Shown here: piece after piece, positions 1 to 10,188 of the stretch | Numbering within the stretch: the stretch's first letter is position 1 | Layout of the letters: each line of letters begins with the position of its first letter | Assembly (NCBI GenBank): GCA_021836225.1 | Contig: JAKBJA010000119.1 | Coordinates: 1 to 18,715 of the forward strand | Direction of reading: 5' to 3' | DNA length: 18,715 nt | From: Pseudomonadota bacterium | Lineage (GTDB): Bacteria > Pseudomonadota > Gammaproteobacteria > Burkholderiales > Thiobacillaceae | Notes under the pieces: model-generated | What the model was told of the DNA's origin: nothing | The model's database searches: none | What the model saw: the letters and a program-made list of their open reading frames with translations, nothing else | Position numbers and translations under genes: made by a program

Positions 1-48
1 GTCCTGGGCATAGCCGCAGGAGGCACATTTGTAGGCGTAAATCGGCAT
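1..48 (-). CDS. FmdB-family zinc-ribbon protein, N-terminal 16 codons only
   Basis: Read leftward from ATG at 48-46, the first 16 residues are MPIYAYKCASCGYAQD, and the gene runs off the left edge. This matches the start of the FmdB/CxxC_CxxC_SSSS family of small zinc-ribbon proteins, which typically begin MPIYEYxCxxCG. The Cys-x-x-Cys of the first zinc knuckle is visible at residues 8 and 11; the second pair would lie outside the window. A GGAG Shine-Dalgarno at 58-55 sits 6 nt before the ATG and supports the start. The family is thought to be regulatory (named from the formamidase/amidase regulator FmdB), but its molecular role is poorly known. In many betaproteobacteria it precedes a DUF502 gene and aspS; that cannot be seen here. 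The family call is fairly secure despite the short stretch. Confidence 0.8.
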   Translation of the reverse strand, partial: MPIYAYKCASCGYAQD

Positions 49-79
49 GATTCGCTCCGATAAATCAAGAAGTTGCGCA

Positions 80-109
80 ATTATACCCGTGCCGGGTACA
101 AGTACCCAA
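80..109 (-). promoter_or_regulatory. Candidate sigma70 promoter of the FmdB-type gene
   Basis: On the minus strand there is a perfect TATAAT at 85-80 and a TTGGGT -35-like hexamer at 109-104, with an 18-nt spacer. The expected start of transcription is near 73, about 25 nt before the ATG. The -35 and spacer overlap the palindrome GGGTACAAGTACCC (94-107), so occupancy of that site would be expected to affect this promoter. The -10 is strong evidence; the -35 is weak (3 of 6). Confidence 0.6.
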
Positions 110-147
110 CACTGGGCACAAGTACCCAACACTGGGCACAGGCATCC
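94..147. repeat. 20-bp-periodic repeat / operator-like array
   Basis: The unit ACAAGTACCCAACACTGGGC occurs twice head-to-tail (98-117, 118-137) without a mismatch, followed by a degenerate third unit (138-157, about 11 of 20 matching). Read as operators, three 14-bp elements are spaced exactly 20 bp apart. They are GGGTACAAGTACCC (94-107, a perfect 6+2+6 palindrome), GGGCACAAGTACCC (114-127, one mismatch) and GGGCACAGGCATCC (134-147, decayed). Twenty bp is close to two helical turns, so all three would face the same side of the DNA. The first overlaps the -35 and spacer of the FmdB-type promoter. The repeat is seen directly; an operator role is inferred. Confidence 0.7.
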
Positions 148-206
148 AAACAAAGGACACGCATACGGATCTGGCGGCTGCCCGCCGGGTTTCAAGGGTC
201 TGCCTG

Positions 207-2261
207 CTACCAGGCCAGGCTCAGGCTGCCGTAGACGCGGCGGCTGAAGACGTTGGTGTCGCGGAACTCCTGGTAATCCTTGCCCAGGTTCTGCCCGACC
301 AGCGCGGCGTCGACGTCGTGACCCTGCCATTTCCAGCGCCGCGCGAGGCGCAGATCGACACGGGTGAAGGCAGCGGTATCGTCACCGGGCGTCAGCCATT
401 TGATGGCGTCGCTGCGCTGGGCGAACACGCTGGCCTCCCAGCCCTGCCCGAGACGGTAGCGGGCGAGCAGGCCGGCGCTGTTGCGCGGTGCCGACTTGGG
501 GATGTCCTCATTGAAACCCTGATCGGTGGTATTGGTGTCGAGAAACACGCGCGCGTAGTGCGCACTCACGTCCAACCGGTCAACGGGGCGCCAGCGCAGT
601 TGTATTTCCCCGCCACGCGAAGTCGCCTTGCCGAGGTTGCTGTACTTGAATTCGCGTGTACGCCCAGGCAACAACCCGTCGGTTGCGTCATAGTCGTCGC
701 GTTCATACCCAATGAAATCGTCGATGCGATCGTCGAACAGTCGCACGTCGAATTCGAGCCGCGCCGGCCGCCACATGCCCACGTAGGCGATTTCGCGCGA
801 CACCACCCGCTCGGGCGCCAGGCCATCCGAAGGCACGGTGAACAGGTCGAGCACGTCGCCGGATTCCAGCTGATAGACCTGATTGCCGAGTTCCTCGAAG
901 AAAGTCGGTGAGCGGTAAGCGCGCGAAATGCCGGTGCGGACGACGTGCCCGGGCGCCAGGGTGAAGCTGGCCGCCAGCCGCGGCGAAATATCAGTGCCGG
1001 TGAAGTAATGGTGTTCCAGCATCGCGCCGGCGTGCAGCAATACACGTTCGTGGGCGCCCCACTCCAGGTTGCCGAACACGCGCGCGAGTTCGCCGCGCCA
1101 GGTCTTGCGGGTATTGTAGTAGTGCGGCCCGGAGACGGTTTCCTGGCGCAGTTCACCCCCCCACACGCCGCGCAGATCGGGGGTCCACTGCTCGTTCACC
1201 TGCAGCTCGATGTTGCTGCGCGTCTGCATCAGATACTGATTCAGGAGCAAGACGCCGAAAGGGGCATTGGTGTCTTTCAGGTCCAGCAGCAGATCGGCGT
1301 CGAAGCGATTGCGGGCGTAATAGGCCTGGAGCTTCCATTCGCGCCGGGCGGATTCGACCTTGTGGTAGGCCAGTTGCAGGTAGAGCGCACGCGAATCCTG
1401 CTCAGTCGGCTCGAGCAGCCGCTTCGCATCGCTTTGATCGATCAGCGACCGACCCGCCTGCCAGTCGCCCTGCGAGACGCCGAACTGCGCCATCGCATCG
1501 GAATCCGGCGTCACCTGCCAATCCATGCGGCCGTTGACGAAATAGGTCTTGCCGGCCTCGAAGTACTGGCCATTGTCGGCCACGGACTTGAAATCGACGT
1601 TCCGCTCGAAACGGTCGTGCTCGCGGGCCGATGCGGTGAGGCGATAGCGCAGGCTGGCGTCGCCGCCGCCCTGACGGACGGTGAGCCCGCGCATGGACTG
1701 CTCGCCCGCCTGTAGCGACACGCTGCTGCCCTGCACCTGCGCCGCTGCCTTGGTGATGATGTTGATGACCGCGGCAAAGGCATTGGCGCCATGTACGGCA
1801 GCATTGGGGCCGCGTACCACCTCGACGCGCTCGATGTCGTCGATCGACAGCGGCAGATCGCTCCAGTACACCGCGCCGAAATGCGGGCTGTAGATCGAGC
1901 GCCCGTCCACCAGCACCTGCAGCCGGCGCGAATAGGCGTCGCCCATGCCGTGATAGCCGAGCGCCCAGGTGTTGTCGCGCGTATAGGCGACCGAGAAACC
2001 CGGCACCAGGCGCAGCAGTTCGGGAATATCACGGAAACCGGAGGCGCGGATCATGTCCTGGTCGATGATCGTGACGGCGGCAGGCGCTTCGCTGACCGGC
2101 TGGGACAGCCGGGACGCCGACAGCACTACCGGCAGGTCGTCGAGAAAATCGGACTCGGTGACGACAGCCACGGCCTGCTCAGACGATGCAAGGAGGCCAC
2201 CCAGCAGAAGCGCCAAACGCAGGACATGCGATGGGGTTGAATGGTTGCGGCTCACGATCAC
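207..2261 (-). CDS. TonB-dependent outer-membrane receptor, intact copy
   Basis: The 684-aa product has the layout of a TonB-dependent receptor. A signal peptide (residues about 1-32, hydrophobic LRLALLLGGLLASS, AVA cleavage motif) is followed by a TonB-box-like segment DDLPVVLSASR (41-51). The plug domain (about 55-172) contains DMIRASGFRDIPELLRLVPGF, VLVDGRSIYSP and IERVEVVRGPNAAVHGANAF, and a beta-barrel ends in an aromatic residue (SLSLAW). Such receptors import scarce ligands (iron chelates, cobalamin, metals or sugars) using TonB-ExbBD energy. The plug resembles the BtuB/FepA class, but no ABC transporter or regulator lies beside it, so the ligand is unknown. The start is GTG (2261-2259), because the upstream ATG frame stops at a TGA overlapping it; a second GTG at codon 3 is the alternative. 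It is a tandem paralogue of the interrupted gene upstream. Confidence 0.9.
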   Translation of the reverse strand: MIVSRNHSTPSHVLRLALLLGGLLASSEQAVAVVTESDFLDDLPVVLSASRLSQPVSEAPAAVTIIDQDMIRASGFRDIPELLRLVPGFSVAYTRDNTWALGYHGMGDAYSRRLQVLVDGRSIYSPHFGAVYWSDLPLSIDDIERVEVVRGPNAAVHGANAFAAVINIITKAAAQVQGSSVSLQAGEQSMRGLTVRQGGGDASLRYRLTASAREHDRFERNVDFKSVADNGQYFEAGKTYFVNGRMDWQVTPDSDAMAQFGVSQGDWQAGRSLIDQSDAKRLLEPTEQDSRALYLQLAYHKVESARREWKLQAYYARNRFDADLLLDLKDTNAPFGVLLLNQYLMQTRSNIELQVNEQWTPDLRGVWGGELRQETVSGPHYYNTRKTWRGELARVFGNLEWGAHERVLLHAGAMLEHHYFTGTDISPRLAASFTLAPGHVVRTGISRAYRSPTFFEELGNQVYQLESGDVLDLFTVPSDGLAPERVVSREIAYVGMWRPARLEFDVRLFDDRIDDFIGYERDDYDATDGLLPGRTREFKYSNLGKATSRGGEIQLRWRPVDRLDVSAHYARVFLDTNTTDQGFNEDIPKSAPRNSAGLLARYRLGQGWEASVFAQRSDAIKWLTPGDDTAAFTRVDLRLARRWKWQGHDVDAALVGQNLGKDYQEFRDTNVFSRRVYGSLSLAW

Positions 2262-2299
2262 TTCATGCCGGCACTGTGCGCACCGACCACTCTCCGCAT
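2258..2299 (-). CDS. Possible 13-codon leader frame coupled to the receptor start
   Basis: An ATG at 2299-2297 opens MRRVVGAHSAGMK and stops at TGA (2260-2258). That stop overlaps the receptor's GTG start as GTGA, a typical translational-coupling arrangement. The first eight codons correspond to the first eight of the paralogous receptor (MRRKTGAH), where the frame continues into the receptor. It may therefore be the remnant of the original start after a frame change, or a functional leader peptide. There is no strong Shine-Dalgarno before either start. The overlap is seen directly; translation is not shown. Confidence 0.3.
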   Translation of the reverse strand: MRRVVGAHSAGMK

Positions 2300-2463
2300 G
2301 GGGTAAATGTTGATCACTGGATTACGGCAGTTTGGCCTCAAACTTGACTCCGGGGCCAGAGGCGACTCACCCCGCCTCGGCAGGGAAAAAGCGAAGCGGG
2401 CTGACCCTCATCCCCTGGAACGAAACGCTGCGGGTTGCTGCCGGGCCGCACACGGTCCGCCTG
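2300..2463. other. Spacer between the two receptor genes
   Basis: This is the remainder of the roughly 200-bp gap between the paralogues. I see no clear terminator with a T-run after the interrupted receptor, no convincing -35/-10 pair for the intact one, and nothing resembling a cobalamin riboswitch. The two receptors could therefore be cotranscribed. Confidence 0.4.
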
Positions 2464-4473
2464 TCACCAACTCAGGCTGAGGCTTCCGTAGACGCGGCGG
2501 CTGAAAATGTTGGCATCACGAAACTCTTCGTAATCCTTGCCCAGGTTCTGCCCCACCATGGCCGCTTCCACTTCGTGTCCCTGCCAAGTCCAGCGCCGCG
2601 CCAGACGGGCGTCCCAGCGGGTGAAGGCCTGGGTGGTGTCGCCTTCGGACAGCCATTTCATGCGCCCCGATCGATACACGCCGGCACTCGCGGTCCACCC
2701 CTGCCCCAGGTCGTAGCGCGCCAGCAGGCTGAAATTGTTGCGCGGCGTGGACTGGCGCAGATCCCTGTCGATGCTGTCATCCGCCTCGATGAAGGCACGC
2801 GCGTACTGTGCCGACAACCGCAACTCGGGTACGGGTTGCCAGTTCAACTGCAGGTCACCGCCGCGCACCGTGAAGTCGTCACGGTTGTCGAACTGGCCGG
2901 GCGTGCCGTCACTGTTGATGTAGTCGTAAATCGTGTCATGAAACAGCTTGGCATCGACCTGCACGTGGAGCGCCGGATACTGGCCCACGTAACCGATCTC
3001 GCGCGACAGGATGCGTTCTGGACGCAAGGGATCGGATGGCGCGAAAACCTGCACGATCGGGTCTCCGGTCGTTGTGTAATAGGTCAGATCCCCTTTCTGC
3101 TCGAAGAAAGTGGGGGAGCGATAGGCCTGCGACAGATTCAGGCGCACCGTGTGGCCCTCGGCCAGCGTGTAGTTGATTGCCGCACGCGGCGAAACGTCGG
3201 TGCCGGTGAAGTAATGGTGTTCGAGCATGGCGCCGCCCTGCACCAGCAGATCGGGATGCGCCCGCCATTCCAGGTTGACATGGGCGCGCCCCAGCGTGCC
3301 ATCAAGCTGTTCGCTGGTATCGAAATAGCGCCTGGATTTCACGGTTTCATGCCGCAATTCTGCCCCCCAGGCTATCCGCCAGTCTGGCGCAAGGCGTCGG
3401 TTCACCTGCAATTCCAGATTGGAACGGGTTTGCACGAGGTCGCCGCCGGCATCAAGCAGGAATGGAGTCGGGAAAGGTGTGAGCGGGGGAACGAGGGGCG
3501 TCACGTGCGGCGCATCCTGCGCATTGCGACTGAAGTATGCGTGCACCATCCATTCATCGTCGGCACTGTGGGCGCGACGATATTAGAACTGGACGTAGTG
3601 CGCCGAGACATCCTGCCCGAGCGGCTCTTCAGGCGCTCTGGAATACCCCGCCTGCCAGTCGCCCACCGTCAGGCCGAACTGCGCGCTGAATTCGTCCGTC
3701 GCCGAGATCCGGTAATCTGCCCGCCCGTTGAGGAAATAGGTCTGCGTTTCCTCATAGATCGAATCGCCAGTGGGTGTGGCGGTCTCGAAACGATCCCGGG
3801 TCTGTGCGGACAAGGTTATCCGGTAACGCAGGTCGCCCTGCCCGCCGCCATGGCGCAGCGTCATCCCCGACATGCCCTGCTCGCCATATTGCGCAGACAC
3901 GAAGGTACCCGGAGTCTGCGCGGGATCCTTGGTGACGATATTGATGACAGCAAGAAACGCATTCGCGCCGTAGCTGGCGGCGTTGGGACCACGCACCACC
4001 TCGATGCGCTCGATATCGTCGACCGACAGCGGGAGTTCACCCCAGTTGACCGCGCCATAGGCGGCACTGTAGATGGAACGTCCGTCAACCAGCACCTGAA
4101 AGCGCCGCGAAAACGCATCGGCCATGCCGTGATAACCGATCGCCCAGGTGTTCTCGCGGGTGTATGCGACCGAAAAACCTGGTACCAGACGCAGCAGATC
4201 GGGAATGTCGCGGAAGCCCGACGCGCGGATCATGTCCCGATCGATGACCGTGACGGCGGCAGGCGCTTCGTTCAGCGGTTGCGACAGGCGCGATACCGAC
4301 AGCACGACCGGCATCTCGTCGAAAAAGTCGGCTTCGGTGACCTCGGCGTGCGCAACGTGAGGGCATGCAAAAGCAGCGCCCAGCAGTAGCAGCGCGCGCG
4401 CCAGCTCACCGAAGTTATGGGGTGTCCTGTTCACCGATGTCGATGCGCGGTGCGCACCGGTCTTTCTCCGCAT
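2464..4473 (-). pseudogene. TonB-dependent receptor paralogue interrupted by one in-frame TAA
   Basis: This is a second receptor of the same family. It has a signal peptide ending AHA before EVTEADF (residues about 1-43), a TonB-box-like DEMPVVLSVSR, and a plug with VLVDGRSIYS and IERIEVVRGPNAASYGANAF. The frame stops at TAA (3585-3583, codon 297) just after HYVQF. It then continues in the same frame (YRRAHSADDEW from 3582, then 361 more codons) to a normal barrel end SLSLSW. Around the stop, residues align one-for-one with the intact paralogue (YLQLAYHKVESARREW), with the stop opposite an Ala, so no indel is needed. The 296-residue product would hold the plug but only the first barrel strands; the downstream part lacks a signal peptide. 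It is either a recent pseudogene, a read-through case or a base error. The start is ATG at 4473-4471. Confidence 0.85.
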
Positions 4474-4520
4474 TGCTATGAGTTCGTGTGAGTTAACGGC
4501 TCAAGGACGCTCACGCTTTA

Positions 4521-4997
4521 TCAGAAGGGAATGTCGTCGTCCATGTCGTCGAAGCCGCTGCTGGCCGGGCGCTGCGCGGCGGCCGGGGCGCCGCGCGCGG
4601 GCTGGCTGCGCTGGGGGGCGGACTGGTTGAAGCCGCTGTCGTCCATGTCGGCCATGCCGCCACCGCCCTTGCTGCCGAGCATCTGCATGCGGTCGCCGCG
4701 AATCTCGGTGGCGTACTTTTCGATGCCTTCCTTGTCGGTGTACTTGCGGGTGCGGATCGAGCCCTCGACGTAGACCTGGCTGCCCTTCTTCAGGTACTGG
4801 CCGCAGACCTCGGCGGTGCGGCCGAAGAAGCTGACGCGGTGCCATTCGGTCTGCTCGACCATCTGGCCGGTCTTGTCCTTGTATTTGTCGGTGGTGGCGA
4901 TGGCGAGGTTGGCGACGGCTTCCCCGCTCGGCAGGTAACGCATTTCGGGGTCGCGCCCCAGGTTGCCGACCAGAATGACTTTGTTGACGGATGCCAT
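4521..4997 (-). CDS. ssb: Single-stranded DNA-binding protein
   Basis: The 158-aa protein is a classic bacterial SSB. An OB-fold (about 3-107) starts [18 protein letters not shown] and contains the WHRVSFFG strand and [12 protein letters not shown] flexible Gly/Gln/Pro/Ala linker (about 110-148) leads to the acidic tip DMDDDIPF, which recruits repair and replication partners such as Exo I, RecQ, RecO and PriA. It acts as a tetramer coating ssDNA. The start ATG follows a GGGGGA Shine-Dalgarno at 5006-5001. The gene lies 54 bp downstream of the MFS gene on the same strand, so it may share its transcript; I see no clear separate promoter in that gap. Confidence 0.97.
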   Translation of the reverse strand: MASVNKVILVGNLGRDPEMRYLPSGEAVANLAIATTDKYKDKTGQMVEQTEWHRVSFFGRTAEVCGQYLKKGSQVYVEGSIRTRKYTDKEGIEKYATEIRGDRMQMLGSKGGGGMADMDDSGFNQSAPQRSQPARGAPAAAQRPASSGFDDMDDDIPF

Positions 4998-5051
4998 GTT
5001 TCCCCCTGAATTGAAATTGAATGGTCTGAGCTTGATCCGTTGCGGATTCTA

Positions 5052-6434
5052 TCAGGCTGTCTTCAGCAAGCTGAGTGCGCCGGCTTCGTCCCAACCCTTG
5101 AGGCTGACCTTGAGCATGGCCACGCCCTCTTCGGCCAGCACCACGGCCTCGACCACGCCGGCCACCTCGGCCAGTTGCGATTTCAGCAGCGCGGCCTGGT
5201 CCGCGGGCATCACGCCAACGCGAAACATGCGGGTCTTGATCGCGGGCGGCGCCGTCATCGACAGGCTAGCCAGCAGCCAGACCGCCATCAGCACGACGCA
5301 GAAAAAGAATACGGCAGCAAAACCATGGTGCTGTGCCAGCCAGCCGCCGAACACGCCGCCGAAGAACAGCCCCAGTGCCTGCGCGGTATTGTAGACGCCC
5401 ATCGCCGTGCCCTTGGCCGACACCGGAGCGAGCTTGGAAATCAGCGAGGGCAGGCTGGCCTCGAGCAGGTTGAAGGCGACGAAATAGAAGAACAGCGCCC
5501 ACACGATGCCCCAGAAATGCTCGATGCCGAGCGCGAGCCCCAGCTGTGCCAGCAGCATCAACGCCACCGCGCCGATGAACACCGGCTTCATCTGGCCGCG
5601 CTTCTCGCCATAGATGATGCCGGGCACCATCAGCAGGAAGGAACCGAGCAGCACCGGCAGGTACACCGCCCAGTGGTCGCCGGCGGCCAGGCCGCTGTTC
5701 TTCAGCGCCACCGGCACCACGACAAACATCGCCATCTGCGCCGCGTGCAGCGCGAAAATGCCGAAGTCGAGCCGGGCGAGCTGGCCGTTTTTCAGCACGT
5801 CCATCAGTTTTGCGGGATTGGCCTGGGCGTCGGCGTGAAAGTGGCTGTCGGCGGGATCGGGCACCCACACCTTCACCACCCAGATCGCGGCCAGCGCGAG
5901 CACGCCGGTCAGGGCGAAAATCCCCGGCACGCCAATGATTTGGTTGAGCGCAGGCCCCGCCACCAGCGACACGGCGAAGGCGATGCCGATGGTGGAGCCG
6001 ACCAGCGCCATCGCCTTGGTGCGGTGCTCCTCGCGGGTGAGATCGGCGAGCATGGCGGTGACGGCGGCGGAGATGGCGCCCGCGCCCTGCAGCGCGCGGC
6101 CGGCGATGGTCCAGTAGATGTCGGTGGCGGTGGCGGCCAGAAAGCTGCCGAGGGCGAAGACGATCAGGCCGAAGATGATGACCTTCTTGCGGCCGATGCG
6201 GTCGGACGCCATGCCGAAGGGAAGCATCAGGAACGCCTGGGTCAGGCCGTACATGCCGAGCGCGAGACCGACCAGGGTGTGGTTGTCGCCGCCCGGAAGG
6301 TGCTCGGCGTACAGCGCGAACACCGGCAGAATGAGGAACATGCCCAGCATGCGCAGGCCGAAGATCGCCGCCAAGCCCGATGCGGCGCGCTTTTCGGCGC
6401 GGGTCATGCTTTCGGACAGGTCGATCTGGGCCAC
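5052..6434 (-). CDS. yajR: YajR-type MFS transporter with C-terminal YAM-like domain
   Basis: The 460-aa protein has 12 hydrophobic segments and the MFS motif A DRIGRKK in the loop after TM2 (about residue 78). Motifs remembered from E. coli YajR recur: LRMLGMFLILPVFALY, RALQGAGAI, LTREEHRTKAMA, FFYFVAFNLLEASLPSLISK and KGTAMGVYNTAQ. After TM12, residues about 392-460 form a soluble alpha/beta module (MFRVGVMPADQAALLKSQLAEVAGVVEAVVLAEE...), matching the ferredoxin-like YAM domain. YajR is a proton-driven putative drug exporter whose natural substrate is unknown. The start is GTG at 6434-6432; an ATG at codon 10 is an alternative, and neither has a strong Shine-Dalgarno. It sits between divergent uvrA and downstream ssb, an arrangement I recall from other betaproteobacteria. 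Confidence 0.9.
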   Translation of the reverse strand: MAQIDLSESMTRAEKRAASGLAAIFGLRMLGMFLILPVFALYAEHLPGGDNHTLVGLALGMYGLTQAFLMLPFGMASDRIGRKKVIIFGLIVFALGSFLAATATDIYWTIAGRALQGAGAISAAVTAMLADLTREEHRTKAMALVGSTIGIAFAVSLVAGPALNQIIGVPGIFALTGVLALAAIWVVKVWVPDPADSHFHADAQANPAKLMDVLKNGQLARLDFGIFALHAAQMAMFVVVPVALKNSGLAAGDHWAVYLPVLLGSFLLMVPGIIYGEKRGQMKPVFIGAVALMLLAQLGLALGIEHFWGIVWALFFYFVAFNLLEASLPSLISKLAPVSAKGTAMGVYNTAQALGLFFGGVFGGWLAQHHGFAAVFFFCVVLMAVWLLASLSMTAPPAIKTRMFRVGVMPADQAALLKSQLAEVAGVVEAVVLAEEGVAMLKVSLKGWDEAGALSLLKTA

Positions 6435-6504
6435 TGCGGGTTCGGCTGAGTCGGGAAGTCCGTTATATTAGCAGGTTGCGAATTACGCCTGAGCGCAGCA
6501 AACA
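6435..6504. promoter_or_regulatory. Divergent intergenic region yajR / uvrA
   Basis: These 70 bp must hold the promoters for both directions. The only AT-rich block is around 6463-6470 and could give a TATATT -10 toward uvrA (6464-6469) and TAATAT toward the MFS gene; no good -35 matches either. No LexA site of the CTGT-N8-ACAG type is visible. Confidence 0.35.
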
Positions 6505-9326
<2,822 letters not shown>

Positions 9327-9327
<1 letters not shown>

Positions 9328-10061
9328 TGGCCGAACCGGTTCGCCTCTCCAAGCTGATGTCCGAGCGCGGGCTGTGCTCGCGCCGTGAGGCCGACAGCTA
9401 CATCGAGAAGGGACTCGTGTTCGTCGACGGCAAGCGGGTCTCCGAACTCGGCACCAAGGTCGACCCCGATTGCGCGATCCGCCTCGACATCGCCGCCAGC
9501 GCACGCCAGGCCGAGCGAGTGACGATCCTGCTGCACAAGCCGATCGGCTACGTATCGGGCCAGCCGGAACCGGGCTACCAGCCCGCCGTGACCCTGATCC
9601 GCCCTGAAACCCTGTGGCAGGACGGGCGCGCCGGACGGGCCTTTCATCCGACGCATCTGAAGGGGCTGGCACCCGCTGGCCGGCTCGACATCGATTCGAC
9701 CGGCCTTTTGGTGCTGACCCAGGACGGGCGCATCGCCAAACAGCTGATCGGCGACGACTCCGACGTCGAGAAGGAATATCTGGTGCGGGTCGAGGGCCGG
9801 CTCGACGAGCGCGGCCTCGCGCTGCTCAATCACGGCCTCTCGCTCGACGGCCGCAAGCTGCGCCCGGCCAAGGTCGGCTGGCAGAACGCCGACCAGCTGC
9901 GCTTCATCCTGAAAGAGGGACGCAAGCGCCAGATCCGCCGCATGTGCGAACTGGTGGGCCTGAAAGTGGTAGGGCTGAAACGGGTGCGCATCGGCCGCGT
10001 GCGGCTGGGGGATCTGCCGTTGGGTCAATGGCGCTATCTCCGTCCGGACGAGCATTTTTGA
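9327..10061 (+). CDS. rluF: RluF-type 23S rRNA pseudouridine synthase
   Basis: The 244-aa protein belongs to the RsuA/RluB/E/F family. The N-terminal S4 RNA-binding domain (about 5-52) reads [32 protein letters not shown]. The catalytic domain has the motif [11 protein letters not shown] with nucleophile D121, EKEYLVRV, and [17 protein letters not shown]...LPLGQWRYL. The last two blocks closely follow E. coli RluF, which makes the pseudouridine at 23S position 2604. Between KPIGYVSG and GRLD there is a longer connector (about residues 78-116) than in E. coli. The start ATG is fixed by the 1-nt TGATG overlap with the uvrA stop; there is no independent Shine-Dalgarno, so coupling is likely. The family is certain; RluF rather than RluB/E is likely. 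Confidence 0.85.
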
Positions 10062-10090
10062 TGCTTGAATCATAAAAAACACCAATAAGC

Positions 10091-10119
10091 TTGTTCCCGA
10101 TGCGTTTTGGCATTATTAA
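10091..10119 (+). promoter_or_regulatory. Candidate sigma70 promoter of the lipoprotein gene
   Basis: TTGTTC (10091-10096) and TATTAA (10114-10119) are separated by exactly 17 nt in an AT-rich stretch that stands out from the GC-rich surroundings. The predicted transcript starts near 10126, leaving a leader of about 63 nt before the ATG. Confidence 0.6.
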
Positions 10120-10126
10120 TAAAAAT

Positions 10127-10146
10127 TGCGAGTTGCCAGACTCGCA
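10127..10146 (+). other. Stem-loop at the 5' end of the lipoprotein mRNA, or terminator of uvrA-rluF
   Basis: TGCGAGT (10127-10133) pairs with ACTCGCA (10140-10146) around a 6-nt loop and is followed by a T-rich tract (TTTCCTTTTACTTTT). Its position fits two roles: a rho-independent terminator for the upstream uvrA-rluF unit, or a stabilising hairpin right at the predicted transcript start of the lipoprotein gene. The tail is interrupted by C and A, so termination may be weak. Confidence 0.5.
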
Positions 10147-10188
10147 TTTCCTTTTACTTTTCGTTCAATCCACTCCAGGGAGATCTCT

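Noticed and set aside
98..137. CRISPR-like direct repeat
   Set aside because: The two copies are immediately adjacent with no spacer, and there is no cas gene; it is a tandem duplication or operator array.
173..186. Terminator downstream of the intact receptor
   Set aside because: GGCGG and CCGCC can form a 5-bp stem, but no U-tract follows on the minus strand.
47..247. Plus-strand 66-codon frame across the fmdB upstream region
   Set aside because: It is made largely of the tandem repeat, overlaps the fmdB promoter and the receptor 3' end, and has no ribosome site.
2262..2463. Cobalamin riboswitch upstream of a BtuB-like receptor
   Set aside because: I could not find a B12-box-like motif or the expected long structured leader; the gap is about 200 bp and looks plain.
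2332..4389. Plus-strand open frame of 685 codons antisense to the interrupted receptor
   Set aside because: It is an antisense shadow of a GC-rich receptor gene: its peptide lacks recognisable motifs, whereas the minus strand shows clear plug and barrel motifs. Its openness is not evidence of coding.
5040..6449. Plus-strand open frame of 469 codons antisense to the MFS gene
   Set aside because: The His/Gln/Arg/Ala-rich composition is typical of the reverse of a hydrophobic GC-rich gene; the MFS motifs on the minus strand decide it.
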